The position numbers and the translations under genes are program-made. The notes under the pieces are model-generated. The model was not told the DNA's origin, searched no databases, and saw nothing but the letters and a program-made list of their open reading frames with translations. A DNA stretch of 58,674 nucleotides from Arcticibacter svalbardensis MN12-7 (GTDB lineage: Bacteria; Bacteroidota; Bacteroidia; Sphingobacteriales; Sphingobacteriaceae). Below are positions 8,751 through 18,647 of this stretch, in pieces. Positions within the stretch are counted from its first letter, which is position 1; every line of letters begins with the position of its first letter. The DNA is taken from contig NZ_AQPN01000125.1 of assembly GCF_000403135.1 (NCBI RefSeq), positions 1-58,674 of the forward strand. Direction: 5' to 3'.

Positions 8751-10091
8751 TTAAATCACAGACCCTGAAGCGCCGGTATCAGCTGCTATAGGGGTACGGC
8801 CTTTCAATCTACCTGTCTTCATCAATCCGTCGTAATGGCGCATTAGCAAATGGCTCTCTATTTGCTGAAGGGTATCTAAAACAACACCAACCAGAATAAG
8901 TAAAGATGTGCCACCATAGAAATGTGCGAAATTACTATTCACGCCAAGTATTATGGCAAACGAAGGTAATATCGCTATCATAGCCAAGAAAATTGAACCA
9001 GGCAATGTAATCTTTGAAATCACTCCATCAATATATTCCCCCGTTGCTTTCCCGGGTTTAATACCAGGAATGAAACCACCATTCTTCTTCATATCATCCG
9101 ACATCTGAACAGGATTAACTGTGATAGCCGTATAAAAGAAAGTAAATGCGATGATTAAAATTGCAAACGTCAGGTTATAAGCAACAGAAGTATAATTACT
9201 CAATGAAGCTAAAACCGGACCTTGTGCAGCCGGAAAAAACTGTCCCAGTGTAGAAGGAATAAACATCAATGCCTGAGCAAAGATAATTGGCATTACACCT
9301 GCAGCATTAACCTTTAGAGGTATATACTGGCGAACACCACCATATTGTTTGTTGCCTACTATCTTTTTAGCATACTGAACCGGTATTCGACGAACACCCT
9401 GAACAACAAGAATCGTAAAGATAATAACAAAAAACAATGCGGCTAATTCTACTAAAAATGGGATAATTCCACCCAAACCATTCAACCTTGAATCAAATTC
9501 GGTAATAAATGCTCCAGGTAACTGTGCAATTATACCGATCATGATGATTAATGAGATCCCATTACCTATCCCCTTATCAGTTATTTTCTCTCCAAGCCAC
9601 ATTACAAATAATGTACCAGCGGTAAGGATAACCATAGAAGAAATGGTGAATAATGGTTCTGCAAGCAATCTAGCTTCAGGTGTAATTTGAGTACGAACAT
9701 ACCCAATGGCTTGTAAAAGAGTAATTCCTACAGTCAGGTAACGGGTAAGCTGTGTAAGTTTTTTCCTACCACTGTCCCCTTCCTTTTGCATCTTTTGAAA
9801 ATAAGGGACAGCAATGCCTAAAAGCTGTACCACAATAGATGCAGAGATGTAAGGCATAACCCCCAGGGCAAATATAGATGCCCGGGCGAATGAACCGCCT
9901 GCAAACATATTTAATAATCCCAGGATTCCTTCCCTGGCTTGTTGATTATCCAATGCTGCGGCACTAACACCGGGAAGCACGATAAATGATCCTACTCGGT
10001 AAATTAAAAGAAATAAGAGTGTGTTTAAAATACGCACTCTTAAGTCTTCAATTTTCCAAATATTGGAAAGGGTAGTGAATAACTTCTTCAT
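8751..10091 (-). CDS. secY: Preprotein translocase subunit SecY
   Basis: The 446-residue channel subunit of the SecYEG translocon in the inner membrane. About ten hydrophobic segments are visible. 'FAGGSFARASIFALGVMPYI' followed by 'SASIVVQLL' is the plug and TM2 signature, and 'EKITDKGIGNGISLIIMIGI' is the second SecY signature. Length is normal. The gene follows rplO by seven bases, as in most spc operons. Confidence 0.98.
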   Translation of the reverse strand: MKKLFTTLSNIWKIEDLRVRILNTLLFLLIYRVGSFIVLPGVSAAALDNQQAREGILGLLNMFAGGSFARASIFALGVMPYISASIVVQLLGIAVPYFQKMQKEGDSGRKKLTQLTRYLTVGITLLQAIGYVRTQITPEARLLAEPLFTISSMVILTAGTLFVMWLGEKITDKGIGNGISLIIMIGIIAQLPGAFITEFDSRLNGLGGIIPFLVELAALFFVIIFTILVVQGVRRIPVQYAKKIVGNKQYGGVRQYIPLKVNAAGVMPIIFAQALMFIPSTLGQFFPAAQGPVLASLSNYTSVAYNLTFAILIIAFTFFYTAITVNPVQMSDDMKKNGGFIPGIKPGKATGEYIDGVISKITLPGSIFLAMIAILPSFAIILGVNSNFAHFYGGTSLLILVGVVLDTLQQIESHLLMRHYDGLMKTGRLKGRTPIAADTGASGSVI

Positions 10092-10098
10092 TAATCAA

Positions 10099-10545
10099 TT
10101 ATAATTTAACAATTGCACCACCAGCTGCTTCAATTGCTTTTTGAGCCGTAGCTGTAAAAGCATGAGCAGTAATTTCTAATTTAGTTGTCAGTTCTCCTCT
10201 TCCAAGGATCTTAACAAGATCGTTTTTAGAAACTAGTCCGTGCTGCTTTAATGCTACAAAATCAATTGTTGTTAAGCTAAATTTTTCAGCAAGGGCTTGA
10301 ATAACATCAAGGTTTACACCTATGTATTCAATACGGTTGATATTCTTGAAACCAACCTTAGGGACACGGCGCTGTAATGGCATCTGACCACCTTCAAAAC
10401 CAATTTTGTTTTTATGGCCTGAACGTGAACCAGCTCCTTTATGACCACGGGTTGATGTTCCACCGCGACCAGAACCGGTACCACGGCCTATCCTCTTTTT
10501 ATTTTTTGTTGAACCTTCTGCAGGTTTTAAATTACTTAAGTTCAT
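10099..10545 (-). CDS. rplO: 50S ribosomal protein L15
   Basis: A 148-residue large-subunit assembly protein. It begins '[20 protein letters not shown]' and continues with the basic, Gly-rich '[20 protein letters not shown]' extension that threads into rRNA. The C-terminal globular part includes '[17 protein letters not shown]'. Length is normal. It sits two bases from rpmD and seven from secY. Confidence 0.98.
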   Translation of the reverse strand: MNLSNLKPAEGSTKNKKRIGRGTGSGRGGTSTRGHKGAGSRSGHKNKIGFEGGQMPLQRRVPKVGFKNINRIEYIGVNLDVIQALAEKFSLTTIDFVALKQHGLVSKNDLVKILGRGELTTKLEITAHAFTATAQKAIEAAGGAIVKL

Positions 10546-10547
10546 GA

Positions 10548-10727
10548 TTAAATACTTTCTACTGCTACTAGATGATTAATTTTTCTTACCATCCCGATGA
10601 TTGACGGGGTAGCTTCAACTTCTACAGAGTGGTTAATCCTTCTTAAACCTAAAGCCTGCATAGTTCTTTTCTGGCGCTCGCTTCTATCGATAACGCTTTT
10701 AATCTGAGTGACCTTTATCTTCGCCAT
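10548..10727 (-). CDS. rpmD: 50S ribosomal protein L30
   Basis: A 59-residue L30: '[20 protein letters not shown]' followed by '[20 protein letters not shown]', the family signature. The ATG at 10727 is preferred; an upstream in-frame ATG at 10766 would run back into rpsE. Four bases separate it from the rpsE stop. Confidence 0.96.
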   Translation of the reverse strand: MAKIKVTQIKSVIDRSERQKRTMQALGLRRINHSVEVEATPSIIGMVRKINHLVAVESI

Positions 10728-10731
10728 GTTC

Positions 10732-11250
10732 TTATCCGTTAAAAACTTTATTAAGATCCACACCACGGTGCTGAGCTACTGTATACGCATCTCTCATTTG
10801 AGACAATGCTGAAACTGTTGCTTTTACCACGTTATGCGGGTTAGATGATCCTCTTGATTTTGCTAATACGTTATGTACACCGGCACTTTCAAGAACCGCA
10901 CGCATTGCTCCACCAGCAATAACTCCAGTACCATTTGCAGCTGGTTTGATTAAAACAAACCCACCTGAAAACTTACCATATTGCTCATGAGGTACTGTTC
11001 CGTTAATGATCGGAACCTTTACTAAATTCTTTTTCGCATCATCGATACCCTTTGCAATTGCCTCAGTTACCTCTTTTGCTTTTCCTAATCCGTAACCAAC
11101 TACACCATTTTCGTCGCCTACAACAACTATGGCTGAGAAACTGAATGTACGACCACCTTTAGTAACTTTAGCAACACGCTGTATACTTACTAAACGATCT
11201 TTTAATTCAATTTCGCTTGATTTAACTCTTTTTATATTGATTGTTGACAT
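10732..11250 (-). CDS. rpsE: 30S ribosomal protein S5
   Basis: A 172-residue protein at the mRNA entry channel that affects decoding accuracy. The N-terminal dsRBD-like half contains '[20 protein letters not shown]' and the C-terminal half '[20 protein letters not shown]'. Length is normal. It sits 11 bases after rplR. Confidence 0.98.
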   Translation of the reverse strand: MSTINIKRVKSSEIELKDRLVSIQRVAKVTKGGRTFSFSAIVVVGDENGVVGYGLGKAKEVTEAIAKGIDDAKKNLVKVPIINGTVPHEQYGKFSGGFVLIKPAANGTGVIAGGAMRAVLESAGVHNVLAKSRGSSNPHNVVKATVSALSQMRDAYTVAQHRGVDLNKVFNG

Positions 11251-11261
11251 CTATTCTCAGA

Positions 11262-11615
11262 TTAAAAGTTTAAACCAGCTTCACGTGCACCTTCTGCAAG
11301 AGACTTAACACGACCGTGGTATAAATAACCATTTCTATCAAATACTACCAGGCTTACACCGGCAGCAATAGCTTTTTCAGCTACTAGTTTTCCAACAGCT
11401 TTAGACTGCTCTACTTTGTTTCCAGTTCCTGAAAACTCTTTAGATGCTGAAGATGCTGAAGCTAATGTTTTTCCAGTAACATCATCTATAACCTGAGCAT
11501 AAATGCCCTTATTACTTCTATATACTGACAAACGAGGACGATCAGTAGAACCAGACAGTCTCTTTCTTATGCCTTTTTTTATGCGTTCTCTGCGAGATAA
11601 TTTTATTCCTGACAT
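11262..11615 (-). CDS. rplR: 50S ribosomal protein L18
   Basis: A 117-residue 5S rRNA-binding protein of the central protuberance. The basic N terminus '[20 protein letters not shown]' and the core '[18 protein letters not shown]' are present, and the C terminus '[19 protein letters not shown]' is diagnostic. Gaps to both neighbours are small. Confidence 0.98.
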   Translation of the reverse strand: MSGIKLSRRERIKKGIRKRLSGSTDRPRLSVYRSNKGIYAQVIDDVTGKTLASASSASKEFSGTGNKVEQSKAVGKLVAEKAIAAGVSLVVFDRNGYLYHGRVKSLAEGAREAGLNF

Positions 11616-11619
11616 GATA

Positions 11620-12177
11620 CTATTTCTTAGCTGCTGATTTACCTGCTTTTCTTCTTAATATTTCACCTACAAACTTGATACCCTTACCCTTATATGGTTC
11701 CGGTGCACGTAGCGAACGAATCTTAGCTGCAACTTGTCCTAACAACTGTTTGTCGATACTTTCTAAAATGATTGTTGGGTTCTTTCCTTTCTCTGCAGTT
11801 GTTACTATAGAGATCTCTTTAGGCAATTCAAACACATAATGGTGAGAATAACCTAAAACAAGGTCAAGTGTATTACCTGTGTTTGTAGCACGGTAACCAA
11901 CACCAACTAATTCCTGTTGCAATTTGTAGCCTTCTGTTACACCCTTAACCATGTTGTTAATTAGTGAACGGTATAAACCGTGAAGTGCTTTATGACGCTT
12001 TTGTTCTGTAGGGCGTTCTACTGTTAATATTCCGTCTTCCTGAGATACCGTGATATCACCATCCAGATGCTGAAATAATTCGCCTTTAGGTCCTTTAACC
12101 GTTACTACATTCTCTGCAGAAACCGTTATCGTTACACCTGAAGGTATTGTAATCGGGGTTTTTCCTATTCTTGACAT
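11620..12177 (-). CDS. rplF: 50S ribosomal protein L6
   Basis: A 185-residue protein near the factor-binding centre. It has two related alpha/beta domains, begins '[20 protein letters not shown]' and contains '[20 protein letters not shown]', the C-terminal signature. Length is normal. Four bases to rplR and 17 to rpsH. Confidence 0.98.
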   Translation of the reverse strand: MSRIGKTPITIPSGVTITVSAENVVTVKGPKGELFQHLDGDITVSQEDGILTVERPTEQKRHKALHGLYRSLINNMVKGVTEGYKLQQELVGVGYRATNTGNTLDLVLGYSHHYVFELPKEISIVTTAEKGKNPTIILESIDKQLLGQVAAKIRSLRAPEPYKGKGIKFVGEILRRKAGKSAAKK

Positions 12178-12194
12178 CGTTTAATCCTCTTTGA

Positions 12195-12593
12195 TTAATG
12201 AACGTAACATAATACTTCACCACCGATGTTAAGGTTGCGGGCTTCTTTATCAGTCATAACTCCCTTAGAGGTTGATACTACTGCAATTCCCAAACCATTT
12301 AATACACGTGGCATGCTGTCTACACCTGAATATTTTCTCAAACCAGGCTTACTCACACGTGTTAGAGTGCGAATAGCAGGAACTTTAGTTACAGGATGGT
12401 ACTTCAACGCAATTTTAATTATGCCTTGAACTGTTGTGTCCTCAAACTTGTAGTTCGCGATGTAACCCTTATCAAAAAGAACTTTGGTAATTTCTTTTTT
12501 AAGGTTTGATGCAGGAATTTCCACAACCCGGTGGTTGGCCTTAATGGCATTCCTTACTCTTGTAAGATAATCTGCTATTGGATCTGTATTCAT
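12195..12593 (-). CDS. rpsH: 30S ribosomal protein S8
   Basis: A 132-residue primary 16S binder. It begins 'MNTDPIADYLTRVRNAIKAN' and has the C-terminal signature 'GLGIAVVSTSKGVMTDKEAR'. In E. coli S8 represses the spc operon by binding mRNA near rplE. Here the unusual 102-base gap directly in front of rpsH contains a strong hairpin, so the place of control may differ. Confidence 0.98.
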   Translation of the reverse strand: MNTDPIADYLTRVRNAIKANHRVVEIPASNLKKEITKVLFDKGYIANYKFEDTTVQGIIKIALKYHPVTKVPAIRTLTRVSKPGLRKYSGVDSMPRVLNGLGIAVVSTSKGVMTDKEARNLNIGGEVLCYVH

Positions 12594-12667
12594 TACTTGT
12601 TTATTGTGATAGTGGTATCCACTTAGGGGACCTGCTATCGGTTAATTGTTTATATTTTATTGGTTTT

Positions 12668-12688
12668 GTTGGGAGACCAGCTCCCAAC
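12668..12688. other. Strong hairpin in the rpsN-rpsH gap
   Basis: GTTGGGAG (12668-12675) and CTCCCAAC (12681-12688) form a perfect 8-bp GC-rich stem with a 5-base loop. It begins seven bases beyond the rpsN stop. A second small hairpin (AGTGG/CCACT, near 12616-12628) lies closer to the rpsH start. No U-tract follows on the minus strand, so it is not a terminator for this operon. A regulatory or processing role is inferred. Confidence 0.65.
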
Positions 12689-12695
12689 TTTTATG

Positions 12696-12965
12696 CTACC
12701 AACTTGCTTTTTTCACTCCTGGAATCTTTCCAGCTAAAGCCATTTCACGGAATGTTACACGTGAAATACCAAACTGTCTCATATATCCACGAGGACGACC
12801 AGTCAATTTACAACGGTTGTGTAAACGAACCGGTGAAGAATTCTTAGGTAATTTATCTAATCCTGCGAAATCACCAGCAGCTTTTAAAGCAGCTCTCTTT
12901 TCGGCAAACTTAGCAACCATCTTCTCACGCTTAACTTCGCGTGCTTTTATTCCTTCTTTAGCCAT
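12696..12965 (-). CDS. rpsN: 30S ribosomal protein S14 (zinc-free form)
   Basis: An 89-residue S14 with the signature '[20 protein letters not shown]'. The CxxC pairs of the zinc form are absent, so this is the longer C-minus type. It begins '[20 protein letters not shown]'. It overlaps the end of rplE by eight bases, indicating coupled translation. Confidence 0.97.
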   Translation of the reverse strand: MAKEGIKAREVKREKMVAKFAEKRAALKAAGDFAGLDKLPKNSSPVRLHNRCKLTGRPRGYMRQFGISRVTFREMALAGKIPGVKKASW

Positions 12966-13527
12966 TATTTACGGGTGCTTGATTTTTGAACGGTAAACCA
13001 AATTGTTTTAATAACTCTAATGCTTCAACGTCATTTTTTGCGGAAGTTACGAAAGTAATATCCATACCCATGATTTTATTGATTTTATCAATATTTATCT
13101 CTGGAAAAATGATCTGCTCAGTGATACCTAAAGTATAATTTCCATGACCATCAAAGCCTTTATCATTAATACCCTTGAAATCACGGATACGTGGTAACGC
13201 AACAGCTATTAAGCGGTCAAGAAACTCATACATCTGATTGTCACGTAAAGTTACACGAACACCAACTGGCATTCCCTTACGCAATTTGAAATTTGAGATA
13301 TCCTTTTTTGACTTCGCAGCTACAGCTTGTTGACCAGTAATAGTAGTCATATCAGCAATAGCACTATCAATTAGCTTTTTATCAGTAGTTGCAGCACCAA
13401 CACCTTGGTTGATCGCAATTTTCTGAAGCTTAGGAACCTGCATCACACTCTTATACTGAAATTTATCTTTCAGTGCTGTGCGGATATCTTCCTTATACTT
13501 CGACTTTAATCTTGGTACGTAACTCAT
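12958..13527 (-). CDS. rplE: 50S ribosomal protein L5
   Basis: A 189-residue 5S rRNA-binding protein. It contains '[20 protein letters not shown]', the family signature, and '[20 protein letters not shown]' in the C-terminal half. Length is normal. It overlaps rplX by four bases and rpsN by eight. Confidence 0.98.
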   Translation of the reverse strand: MSYVPRLKSKYKEDIRTALKDKFQYKSVMQVPKLQKIAINQGVGAATTDKKLIDSAIADMTTITGQQAVAAKSKKDISNFKLRKGMPVGVRVTLRDNQMYEFLDRLIAVALPRIRDFKGINDKGFDGHGNYTLGITEQIIFPEINIDKINKIMGMDITFVTSAKNDVEALELLKQFGLPFKNQAPVNNG

Positions 13528-13868
13528 AGCTTAATTTCCTCCCCTGACTTTTTAGAAATTCTTACAAATTTCCCTTCTGCGTTCTTTTGCTTTCCTATAC
13601 GAGTTGGTTTGCCTGTTTTAGCATCTACTACCATTACGTTTGAAACGTGGATAGCAGCTTCTTTCTTGACAATTCCTCCATTAGGATTAGCTGCATTTGG
13701 CTTGGTATGACGTGAAACCATGTTCGCGCCTTCAACTATAACCCGGTTCACCTTAGTTAAAACCTCAACGATTTTACCTTGTTTTCCCTTTGAGTCGCCA
13801 GCTATCACCTGTACTAAATCTCCTTTACGGATCGTCAGTTTAGGTATAATTAAATTCTTCTTTTGCAT
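13524..13868 (-). CDS. rplX: 50S ribosomal protein L24
   Basis: A 114-residue assembly-initiating protein with an N-terminal KOW motif: '[20 protein letters not shown]'. '[20 protein letters not shown]' is the family segment after it. Its end overlaps the rplE start by four bases (ATGA type). One base separates it from rplN. Confidence 0.98.
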   Translation of the reverse strand: MQKKNLIIPKLTIRKGDLVQVIAGDSKGKQGKIVEVLTKVNRVIVEGANMVSRHTKPNAANPNGGIVKKEAAIHVSNVMVVDAKTGKPTRIGKQKNAEGKFVRISKKSGEEIKL

Positions 13869-13869
13869 G

Positions 13870-14238
13870 TTATAATACCTCCGGTGCTAATGATACGATT
13901 TTCATAAATTGTTTTTCACGTAGCTCTCTTGCAACCGGACCGAAGATACGGGTACCTCTCGGCTCGTCTTGGTTATTTAACAAAACTGCTGCGTTATCGT
14001 CGAAACGGATATATGAGCCATCTTTGCGTCTTACTTCTTTTCTTGTTCTAACAACAACTGCCTTTGTAACAGTTCCTTTTTTCACATTTCCAGAAGGAAT
14101 AGCACTTTTTACGGTAACAACAATTTTGTCACCAAGAGAAGCATACCTTTTACCAGTACCTCCCAGAACACGGATCACTAAAACTTCTTTAGCTCCGCTA
14201 TTGTCTGCGACATTTAGTCTTGATTCCTGTTGTACCAT
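13870..14238 (-). CDS. rplN: 50S ribosomal protein L14
   Basis: A 122-residue conserved beta-barrel protein at the subunit interface. It begins '[20 protein letters not shown]' and contains '[20 protein letters not shown]' followed by '[11 protein letters not shown]'. Length is exactly typical. It overlaps rpsQ by one base. Confidence 0.98.
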   Translation of the reverse strand: MVQQESRLNVADNSGAKEVLVIRVLGGTGKRYASLGDKIVVTVKSAIPSGNVKKGTVTKAVVVRTRKEVRRKDGSYIRFDDNAAVLLNNQDEPRGTRIFGPVARELREKQFMKIVSLAPEVL

Positions 14239-14495
14239 TATTTCGCTCTTTCTAAAATTTCAACTAATCTCCAGTTCTTAGTCTTACTCAGAGGACGAGT
14301 CTCCATGATCAACACTGTATCACCGATACCGCAAGTGTTGCTTTCGTCATGAGCCATAAATTTGGTAGTTTTATGAACAAACTTTCCGTAGATCGGATGT
14401 TTCACTTTCCTTTCTACAGCAACAACGATAGATTTTTCCATCTTATTGCTCACTACCAACCCTGTACGGGTCTTTCTTAATTTTCTTTCTTCCAT
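14238..14495 (-). CDS. rpsQ: 30S ribosomal protein S17
   Basis: An 85-residue OB-fold protein: '[20 protein letters not shown]', with '[20 protein letters not shown]' as the C-terminal signature. Length is normal. The gene overlaps rplN by one base and follows rpmC by 13. Confidence 0.98.
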   Translation of the reverse strand: MEERKLRKTRTGLVVSNKMEKSIVVAVERKVKHPIYGKFVHKTTKFMAHDESNTCGIGDTVLIMETRPLSKTKNWRLVEILERAK

Positions 14496-14508
14496 TTCGA
14501 TTCTAAAA

Positions 14509-14736
14509 TTATTCAGTTTCAGAAGCGGACTGTTTCTCAGCAGCAGCGGCCGCTTTGCGCTTAGTCAATTCTGTGTTCAAACGTGCGATTTCTTTTCTTA
14601 CCTTACTAATACGAGATGGATTCTCTATGGCAGAAACTGTATGCGCAAATTTTAATTTAGTGAGATTGGTTCTTTCTTCGCTCATGCGGGAAACAATCTC
14701 TTCAGTTGATAGCTCTATTATTCCTGAGGGTTTCAT
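14509..14736 (-). CDS. rpmC: 50S ribosomal protein L29
   Basis: A 75-residue, mainly helical protein near the exit tunnel. It begins '[20 protein letters not shown]' and contains '[20 protein letters not shown]', the family signature. The tail is Ala/Glu/Ser-rich. I chose the ATG at 14736, preceded by an A/G-rich stretch; an ATG at 14766 would add ten atypical residues. Confidence 0.95.
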   Translation of the reverse strand: MKPSGIIELSTEEIVSRMSEERTNLTKLKFAHTVSAIENPSRISKVRKEIARLNTELTKRKAAAAAEKQSASETE

Positions 14737-14817
14737 CTTTTCTTCTTTCTTGATTGTGAACTGCAAGTTGTCTGTCGATAGTTATTATATAACACACAAC
14801 TTGCAACCTACAAATAA

Positions 14818-15240
14818 TTATGCTTCTACGTAATCCCTACGTACTACAAATTTTGTTTGAACCGGTAATTTTTGAGCTGCTAACCGCAATGCTTCTTTGG
14901 CAACTTCCATAGGAACGCCTTCTGCTTCAAAAATCATTCTACCCGGGCGAACAACTGCAACCCAGTATTCGGGAGCACCTTTACCTTTACCCATACGTAC
15001 TTCCGCTGGTTTCTTGGTAACCGGTTTGTCCGGGAATATACGAATCCACACCTGGCCTTCACGTTTCATAAAACGTGTAACCGCTATACGTGCAGCTTCT
15101 ATCTGACGGCTGGTTATCCATGCCGGTTCCATCGATTTTATTCCGAAAGATCCGAATGAAAGTTCTGCTCCGCGAGAAGCTAACCCTTTCATTTTTCCTT
15201 TTTGCATCTTTCTGAACTTCGTTCTTTTTGGCTGTAACAT
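14818..15240 (-). CDS. rplP: 50S ribosomal protein L16
   Basis: A 140-residue protein near the peptidyl-transferase and A-site region. It begins '[20 protein letters not shown]' and contains '[20 protein letters not shown]' followed by '[11 protein letters not shown]', the L16 signatures. Length is normal. An 81-base gap separates it from rpmC. Confidence 0.98.
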   Translation of the reverse strand: MLQPKRTKFRKMQKGKMKGLASRGAELSFGSFGIKSMEPAWITSRQIEAARIAVTRFMKREGQVWIRIFPDKPVTKKPAEVRMGKGKGAPEYWVAVVRPGRMIFEAEGVPMEVAKEALRLAAQKLPVQTKFVVRRDYVEA

Positions 15241-15274
15241 CTTTTCTGTTTATCTATTTTTTGATGTTTGACAA

Positions 15275-16234
15275 TTATTTCTTAGGGCGAAATCCTGCAC
15301 CACCAGCGCCACCGCCGCGGTTAGCACCTGGAGCTCCAGGACGACTTCCACCTTGACCGCCTGGACGGTTACCACCTTGGCCACCAGGTCCACCAGCGCT
15401 TCCACCACGGGGATTACCACCACGATTTCCACCTCTGCTATCTCCACCAGCACCTGGTCCGTTACCCGGTCCACCGCGTCTGTCGTTAGTACGTCTATCG
15501 TTTCCGCCTCTTCTCTCTCCTCTTTCGCCAGCACCATAAGAAGAATTACCTTCTCCTGCTCTGCCTCTTACTCCGGTTGTTTGACCGATGTTTGGAGATA
15601 AATCACGTTTGCCATAAACTTCACCTTTACAGATCCATACCTTAACACCAATCTTACCATAAGTAGTAAGAGCTTCTGCCAATGCATAGTCAATATCAGC
15701 ACGGAATGTATGCAATGGAATTCTTCCATCTTTATATTGTTCCGTACGAGCCATTTCAGCACCACCTAAACGACCTGAACACATGATCTTGATTCCTTCT
15801 GCACCTACACGCATTGTTGATGCGATAGAGGTTTTCATTGCACGACGGAAAGAAATACGCGCTTCAAGTTGTTTCGCTATACCTTCAGCTACTAATTGAG
15901 CATCAAGTTCCGGACGTTTAATTTCAAAGATGTTAATCTGAACTTCCTTTTTAGTCAGTTTCTTTAACTCTTCCTTGATCTTATCAACTTCCGCTCCACC
16001 TTTACCAATTACTATACCTGGGCGAGCTGTGTGTACTGTTACAGTGATTCGCTTTAATGTACGCTCGATAACTAATTTGGCAACGCCACCTTTAGCTATA
16101 CGTACAGAAAGATATTTTCTGATCTTTTCATCTTCAACTAGTTTATCGGAATAGTTGTTGCCACCGAACCAGTTAGAATCCCAACCTTTGATGATTCCTA
16201 GTCTGTTACCTATTGGATGTGCTTTTTGTCCCAT
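15275..16234 (-). CDS. rpsC: 30S ribosomal protein S3 with long Gly/Arg-rich tail
   Basis: S3 lines the mRNA entry channel. Residues 1-212 are the normal protein, with the KH loop '[10 protein letters not shown]' at 71-80 and the C-domain '[20 protein letters not shown]' at 171-190. Residues 213-319 are an added low-complexity tail of Gly, Arg, Asn and Pro with repeated GGN, RGG and GGQGG units. Bacterial S3 is usually 210-280 residues, so this tail is long. The coding DNA for the tail is locally GC-rich compared with its neighbours, as expected from Gly and Pro codons. It keeps the main frame and stops normally, so I read it as real. Confidence 0.95.
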   Translation of the reverse strand: MGQKAHPIGNRLGIIKGWDSNWFGGNNYSDKLVEDEKIRKYLSVRIAKGGVAKLVIERTLKRITVTVHTARPGIVIGKGGAEVDKIKEELKKLTKKEVQINIFEIKRPELDAQLVAEGIAKQLEARISFRRAMKTSIASTMRVGAEGIKIMCSGRLGGAEMARTEQYKDGRIPLHTFRADIDYALAEALTTYGKIGVKVWICKGEVYGKRDLSPNIGQTTGVRGRAGEGNSSYGAGERGERRGGNDRRTNDRRGGPGNGPGAGGDSRGGNRGGNPRGGSAGGPGGQGGNRPGGQGGSRPGAPGANRGGGAGGAGFRPKK

Positions 16235-16239
16235 TTTCC

Positions 16240-16623
16240 TTAATTAGTTACTGATTCAAGGTTCTCAATATTCTCTGCCACAGTCTTACTGTCCACTACA
16301 AGGGTAACGTGATTTGAACGTTTACGGATTCTATGACCACGGCCCTGAGGCGCTGGTCTAAGTCTCTTCAACTGACGTCCGCAATCAACAGTTATTGTTT
16401 TTACAAACAAACCGCTATCTTCCGGGCGTTGACCCTCATTCTTAGCTTCCCAGTTTTTGATCGCTGACAACAAAAGTTTTTCAACTCGTTGTGCAGCTTC
16501 CTTATTGGTAAACTTTAATATATATAGTGCCTTTTCAACACGTTCACCACGGATCAGGTCAACAACCAATCTCATCTTACGAGGAGAGGTAGGGCAATCA
16601 TTTAATTTTGCTACTGCTTCCAT
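16240..16623 (-). CDS. rplV: 50S ribosomal protein L22
   Basis: A 127-residue tunnel-lining protein. '[20 protein letters not shown]' is the N-terminal signature. '[20 protein letters not shown]' is the hairpin and C-terminal signature where macrolide-resistance changes occur in other bacteria. Length is slightly above the usual ~110. Five bases to rpsC and three to rpsS. Confidence 0.98.
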   Translation of the reverse strand: MEAVAKLNDCPTSPRKMRLVVDLIRGERVEKALYILKFTNKEAAQRVEKLLLSAIKNWEAKNEGQRPEDSGLFVKTITVDCGRQLKRLRPAPQGRGHRIRKRSNHVTLVVDSKTVAENIENLESVTN

Positions 16624-16626
16624 TCC

Positions 16627-16893
16627 TTATTTCTTCTTTTCAGAGTGACCTCTAAATGTTCTTGTTGGAGCAAATTCTCCCAACTTGTGACCAACCATGT
16701 TTTCAGTTACATACACCGGAATAAACTTGTTACCGTTGTGAACTGCAAATGTATGTCCTACGAAATCCGGAGAAATCATTGACCGGCGAGACCAGGTTTT
16801 GATTACAGACTTCTTGCTAATCTCGTTCATAGTAAGCACTTTGCTTTCTAAATTATGATCGATGTAAGGACCTTTTTTAATTGAACGTGCCAT
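16627..16893 (-). CDS. rpsS: 30S ribosomal protein S19
   Basis: An 88-residue small-subunit head protein. It begins '[20 protein letters not shown]' and has '[20 protein letters not shown]' as the C-terminal signature. Length is normal. Its start overlaps the rplB stop by one base. Confidence 0.98.
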   Translation of the reverse strand: MARSIKKGPYIDHNLESKVLTMNEISKKSVIKTWSRRSMISPDFVGHTFAVHNGNKFIPVYVTENMVGHKLGEFAPTRTFRGHSEKKK

Positions 16894-17717
16894 TATTTCT
16901 TTCTCCCTTCAATGATGTAACGACTCGAAATTTTCTTCTTGTTTCTAGTTTTGTAGCCCTTAGCTAACAATCCATTTCTAGAACGAGGATGTCCACCTGA
17001 TGATCTTCCTTCACCACCACCCATAGGGTGATCGACTGGATTCATGGCAACACCACGAACACGAGGACGACGTCCCAACCAGCGTTTTCTACCAGCCTTA
17101 CCTAACACTTCGTTAGATCTTTCTGCGTTAGAAACCGATCCGATTGTTGCCATACAAGTTGACAAGATCATACGAGTTTCGCCTGAAGGCAATTTAATGA
17201 TAGCGTACTTTCCGTCACGGGCAGATAGCTGAGCATATGTTCCTGCACTACGTGCAATGATCGCTCCCTGTCCCGGGTTCATTTCAATGTTGTGAATAAT
17301 TGAACCCAATGGAATGCTCTTCAAAGGAATTGCATTTCCAACTTCCGGAGCAGATGCTTCACCAGATACCACGGTTTGTCCAACCTTAAGTCCTGTTGGT
17401 GCTATAATATAGCGTTTCTCTCCATCTACATAATGAAGTAATGCTATACGAGCTGTACGATTTGGATCGTACTCAATTGTGGCAACTTTTGCGGGGATAT
17501 CTTTTTTATCGCGTTTAAAATCAATCAATCGGTACGACTGTTTATGTCCCCCACCGAGATAACGCATAGTCATTTTACCGGTATTATTTCTACCACCTGA
17601 ATTCTTGATGGAAACTATTAACGATTTTTCAGGAACGTTTGTAGTAACATCAGAGTAATCGCCTCCTACGCGGTGACGAGTACCAGGGGTAACCGGTTTA
17701 AATCTTTTAACTGCCAT
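16893..17717 (-). CDS. rplB: 50S ribosomal protein L2
   Basis: A 274-residue protein essential for peptidyl transfer and subunit joining. It contains '[20 protein letters not shown]' in the N-terminal OB part and '[20 protein letters not shown]' in the C-terminal part, including the conserved His of the 'HPMGGGEG' segment. Length is normal. Confidence 0.99.
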   Translation of the reverse strand: MAVKRFKPVTPGTRHRVGGDYSDVTTNVPEKSLIVSIKNSGGRNNTGKMTMRYLGGGHKQSYRLIDFKRDKKDIPAKVATIEYDPNRTARIALLHYVDGEKRYIIAPTGLKVGQTVVSGEASAPEVGNAIPLKSIPLGSIIHNIEMNPGQGAIIARSAGTYAQLSARDGKYAIIKLPSGETRMILSTCMATIGSVSNAERSNEVLGKAGRKRWLGRRPRVRGVAMNPVDHPMGGGEGRSSGGHPRSRNGLLAKGYKTRNKKKISSRYIIEGRKK

Positions 17718-17724
17718 GTTCTAT

Positions 17725-18015
17725 TTAAATATTGCTGTAAAAGTCAATAGTTTCTCCATCCTTAAGCGTTACAATCGCTTTTTTGTACTTAGGCATACGG
17801 CCTGATACAAATCCAGCTTTAGTGTAACGATTCTTTGCTTTACCAGATACCACCATGGTGTTTACAGCACTAATGCTAACACCAAACATTTTTTCAATTG
17901 CACCTTTAATCTGCAATTTGTTGGCTCTGTGATCTACTTTAAAAGCATATCTGTTAAACTTTTCAGTTAATGCAGCTGCTTTCTCCGTTAATATAGGCTT
18001 CTTTAAAATTTCCAT
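17725..18015 (-). CDS. rplW: 50S ribosomal protein L23
   Basis: A 96-residue protein at the tunnel exit that docks trigger factor and SRP. It begins 'MEILKKPILTEKAAALTEKF' and has the signature 'ANKLQIKGAIEKMFGVSISA'. I chose the ATG at 18015, one base after the rplD stop; a start four codons upstream would lie inside rplD. Confidence 0.96.
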   Translation of the reverse strand: MEILKKPILTEKAAALTEKFNRYAFKVDHRANKLQIKGAIEKMFGVSISAVNTMVVSGKAKNRYTKAGFVSGRMPKYKKAIVTLKDGETIDFYSNI

Positions 18016-18016
18016 A

Positions 18017-18646
18017 CTACTTGGCAAATGCCTCCTCTAATGTTTTAACAGATCCAGTAGTCAGAATTAGCTTTCCTGCGTTTAACACATCATATGTGTT
18101 TAACTGATCGGCAGTAATTACTTTCGCTGATTTAATGTTTCTGCTTGATAAATACACATTATTATTCGCAACTGCTAAAACCAATAGTGTTTTCTCAGAT
18201 GCCACCTTCAAATCTGTTACCAGTTGAAGATAATTCTTAGTCTTCACTGAATCAAAAACAAAATCTTCCAGTATCACGATACTGTTATCTTTCGCTTTAT
18301 AAGACAAAGCTGACCTGCGAGCAAGTTGCTTTAACTTCTTATTCAGTTTAAAACTGTAATCACGGGGTTGAGGACCAAATACACGACCACCACCATTGAA
18401 TAATGGAGATTTTATACTACCAGCACGTGCACCACCTGTACCCTTTTGCTTATATAACTTGCGGGTTGAACCTGCAATCTCATTACGCTGTTTTGATTTA
18501 TGTGTTCCCTGACGTTGATTAGCAAGATATTGCTTAACGTCAAGATAAATCGCGTGATCATTAGGCTCAACGCCAAAAATCGCATCAGACAGTTGCACCT
18601 TGGCTCCTGTTTCTTTACCTGATATGTCTACTACGTTAATTTCCAT
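18017..18646 (-). CDS. rplD: 50S ribosomal protein L4
   Basis: A 209-residue protein with an extended loop into the exit tunnel. '[20 protein letters not shown]' followed by '[20 protein letters not shown]' is the diagnostic loop, then '[20 protein letters not shown]'. In E. coli L4 represses the S10 operon through its leader, which makes the structured leader upstream of rplC here of interest. I chose the ATG at 18646, just after the rplC stop. Confidence 0.97.
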   Translation of the reverse strand: MEINVVDISGKETGAKVQLSDAIFGVEPNDHAIYLDVKQYLANQRQGTHKSKQRNEIAGSTRKLYKQKGTGGARAGSIKSPLFNGGGRVFGPQPRDYSFKLNKKLKQLARRSALSYKAKDNSIVILEDFVFDSVKTKNYLQLVTDLKVASEKTLLVLAVANNNVYLSSRNIKSAKVITADQLNTYDVLNAGKLILTTGSVKTLEEAFAK

Positions 18647-18647
18647 C

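Noticed and set aside
15250-15601. Open frames on both strands over the S3 tail (95 and 82 codons)
   Set aside because: They are shadows of the GC-rich, repetitive tail of rpsC in other frames. Their composition (Val/Glu-rich or Thr/Ser-rich) follows from the Gly/Arg codons, and they lack family features.
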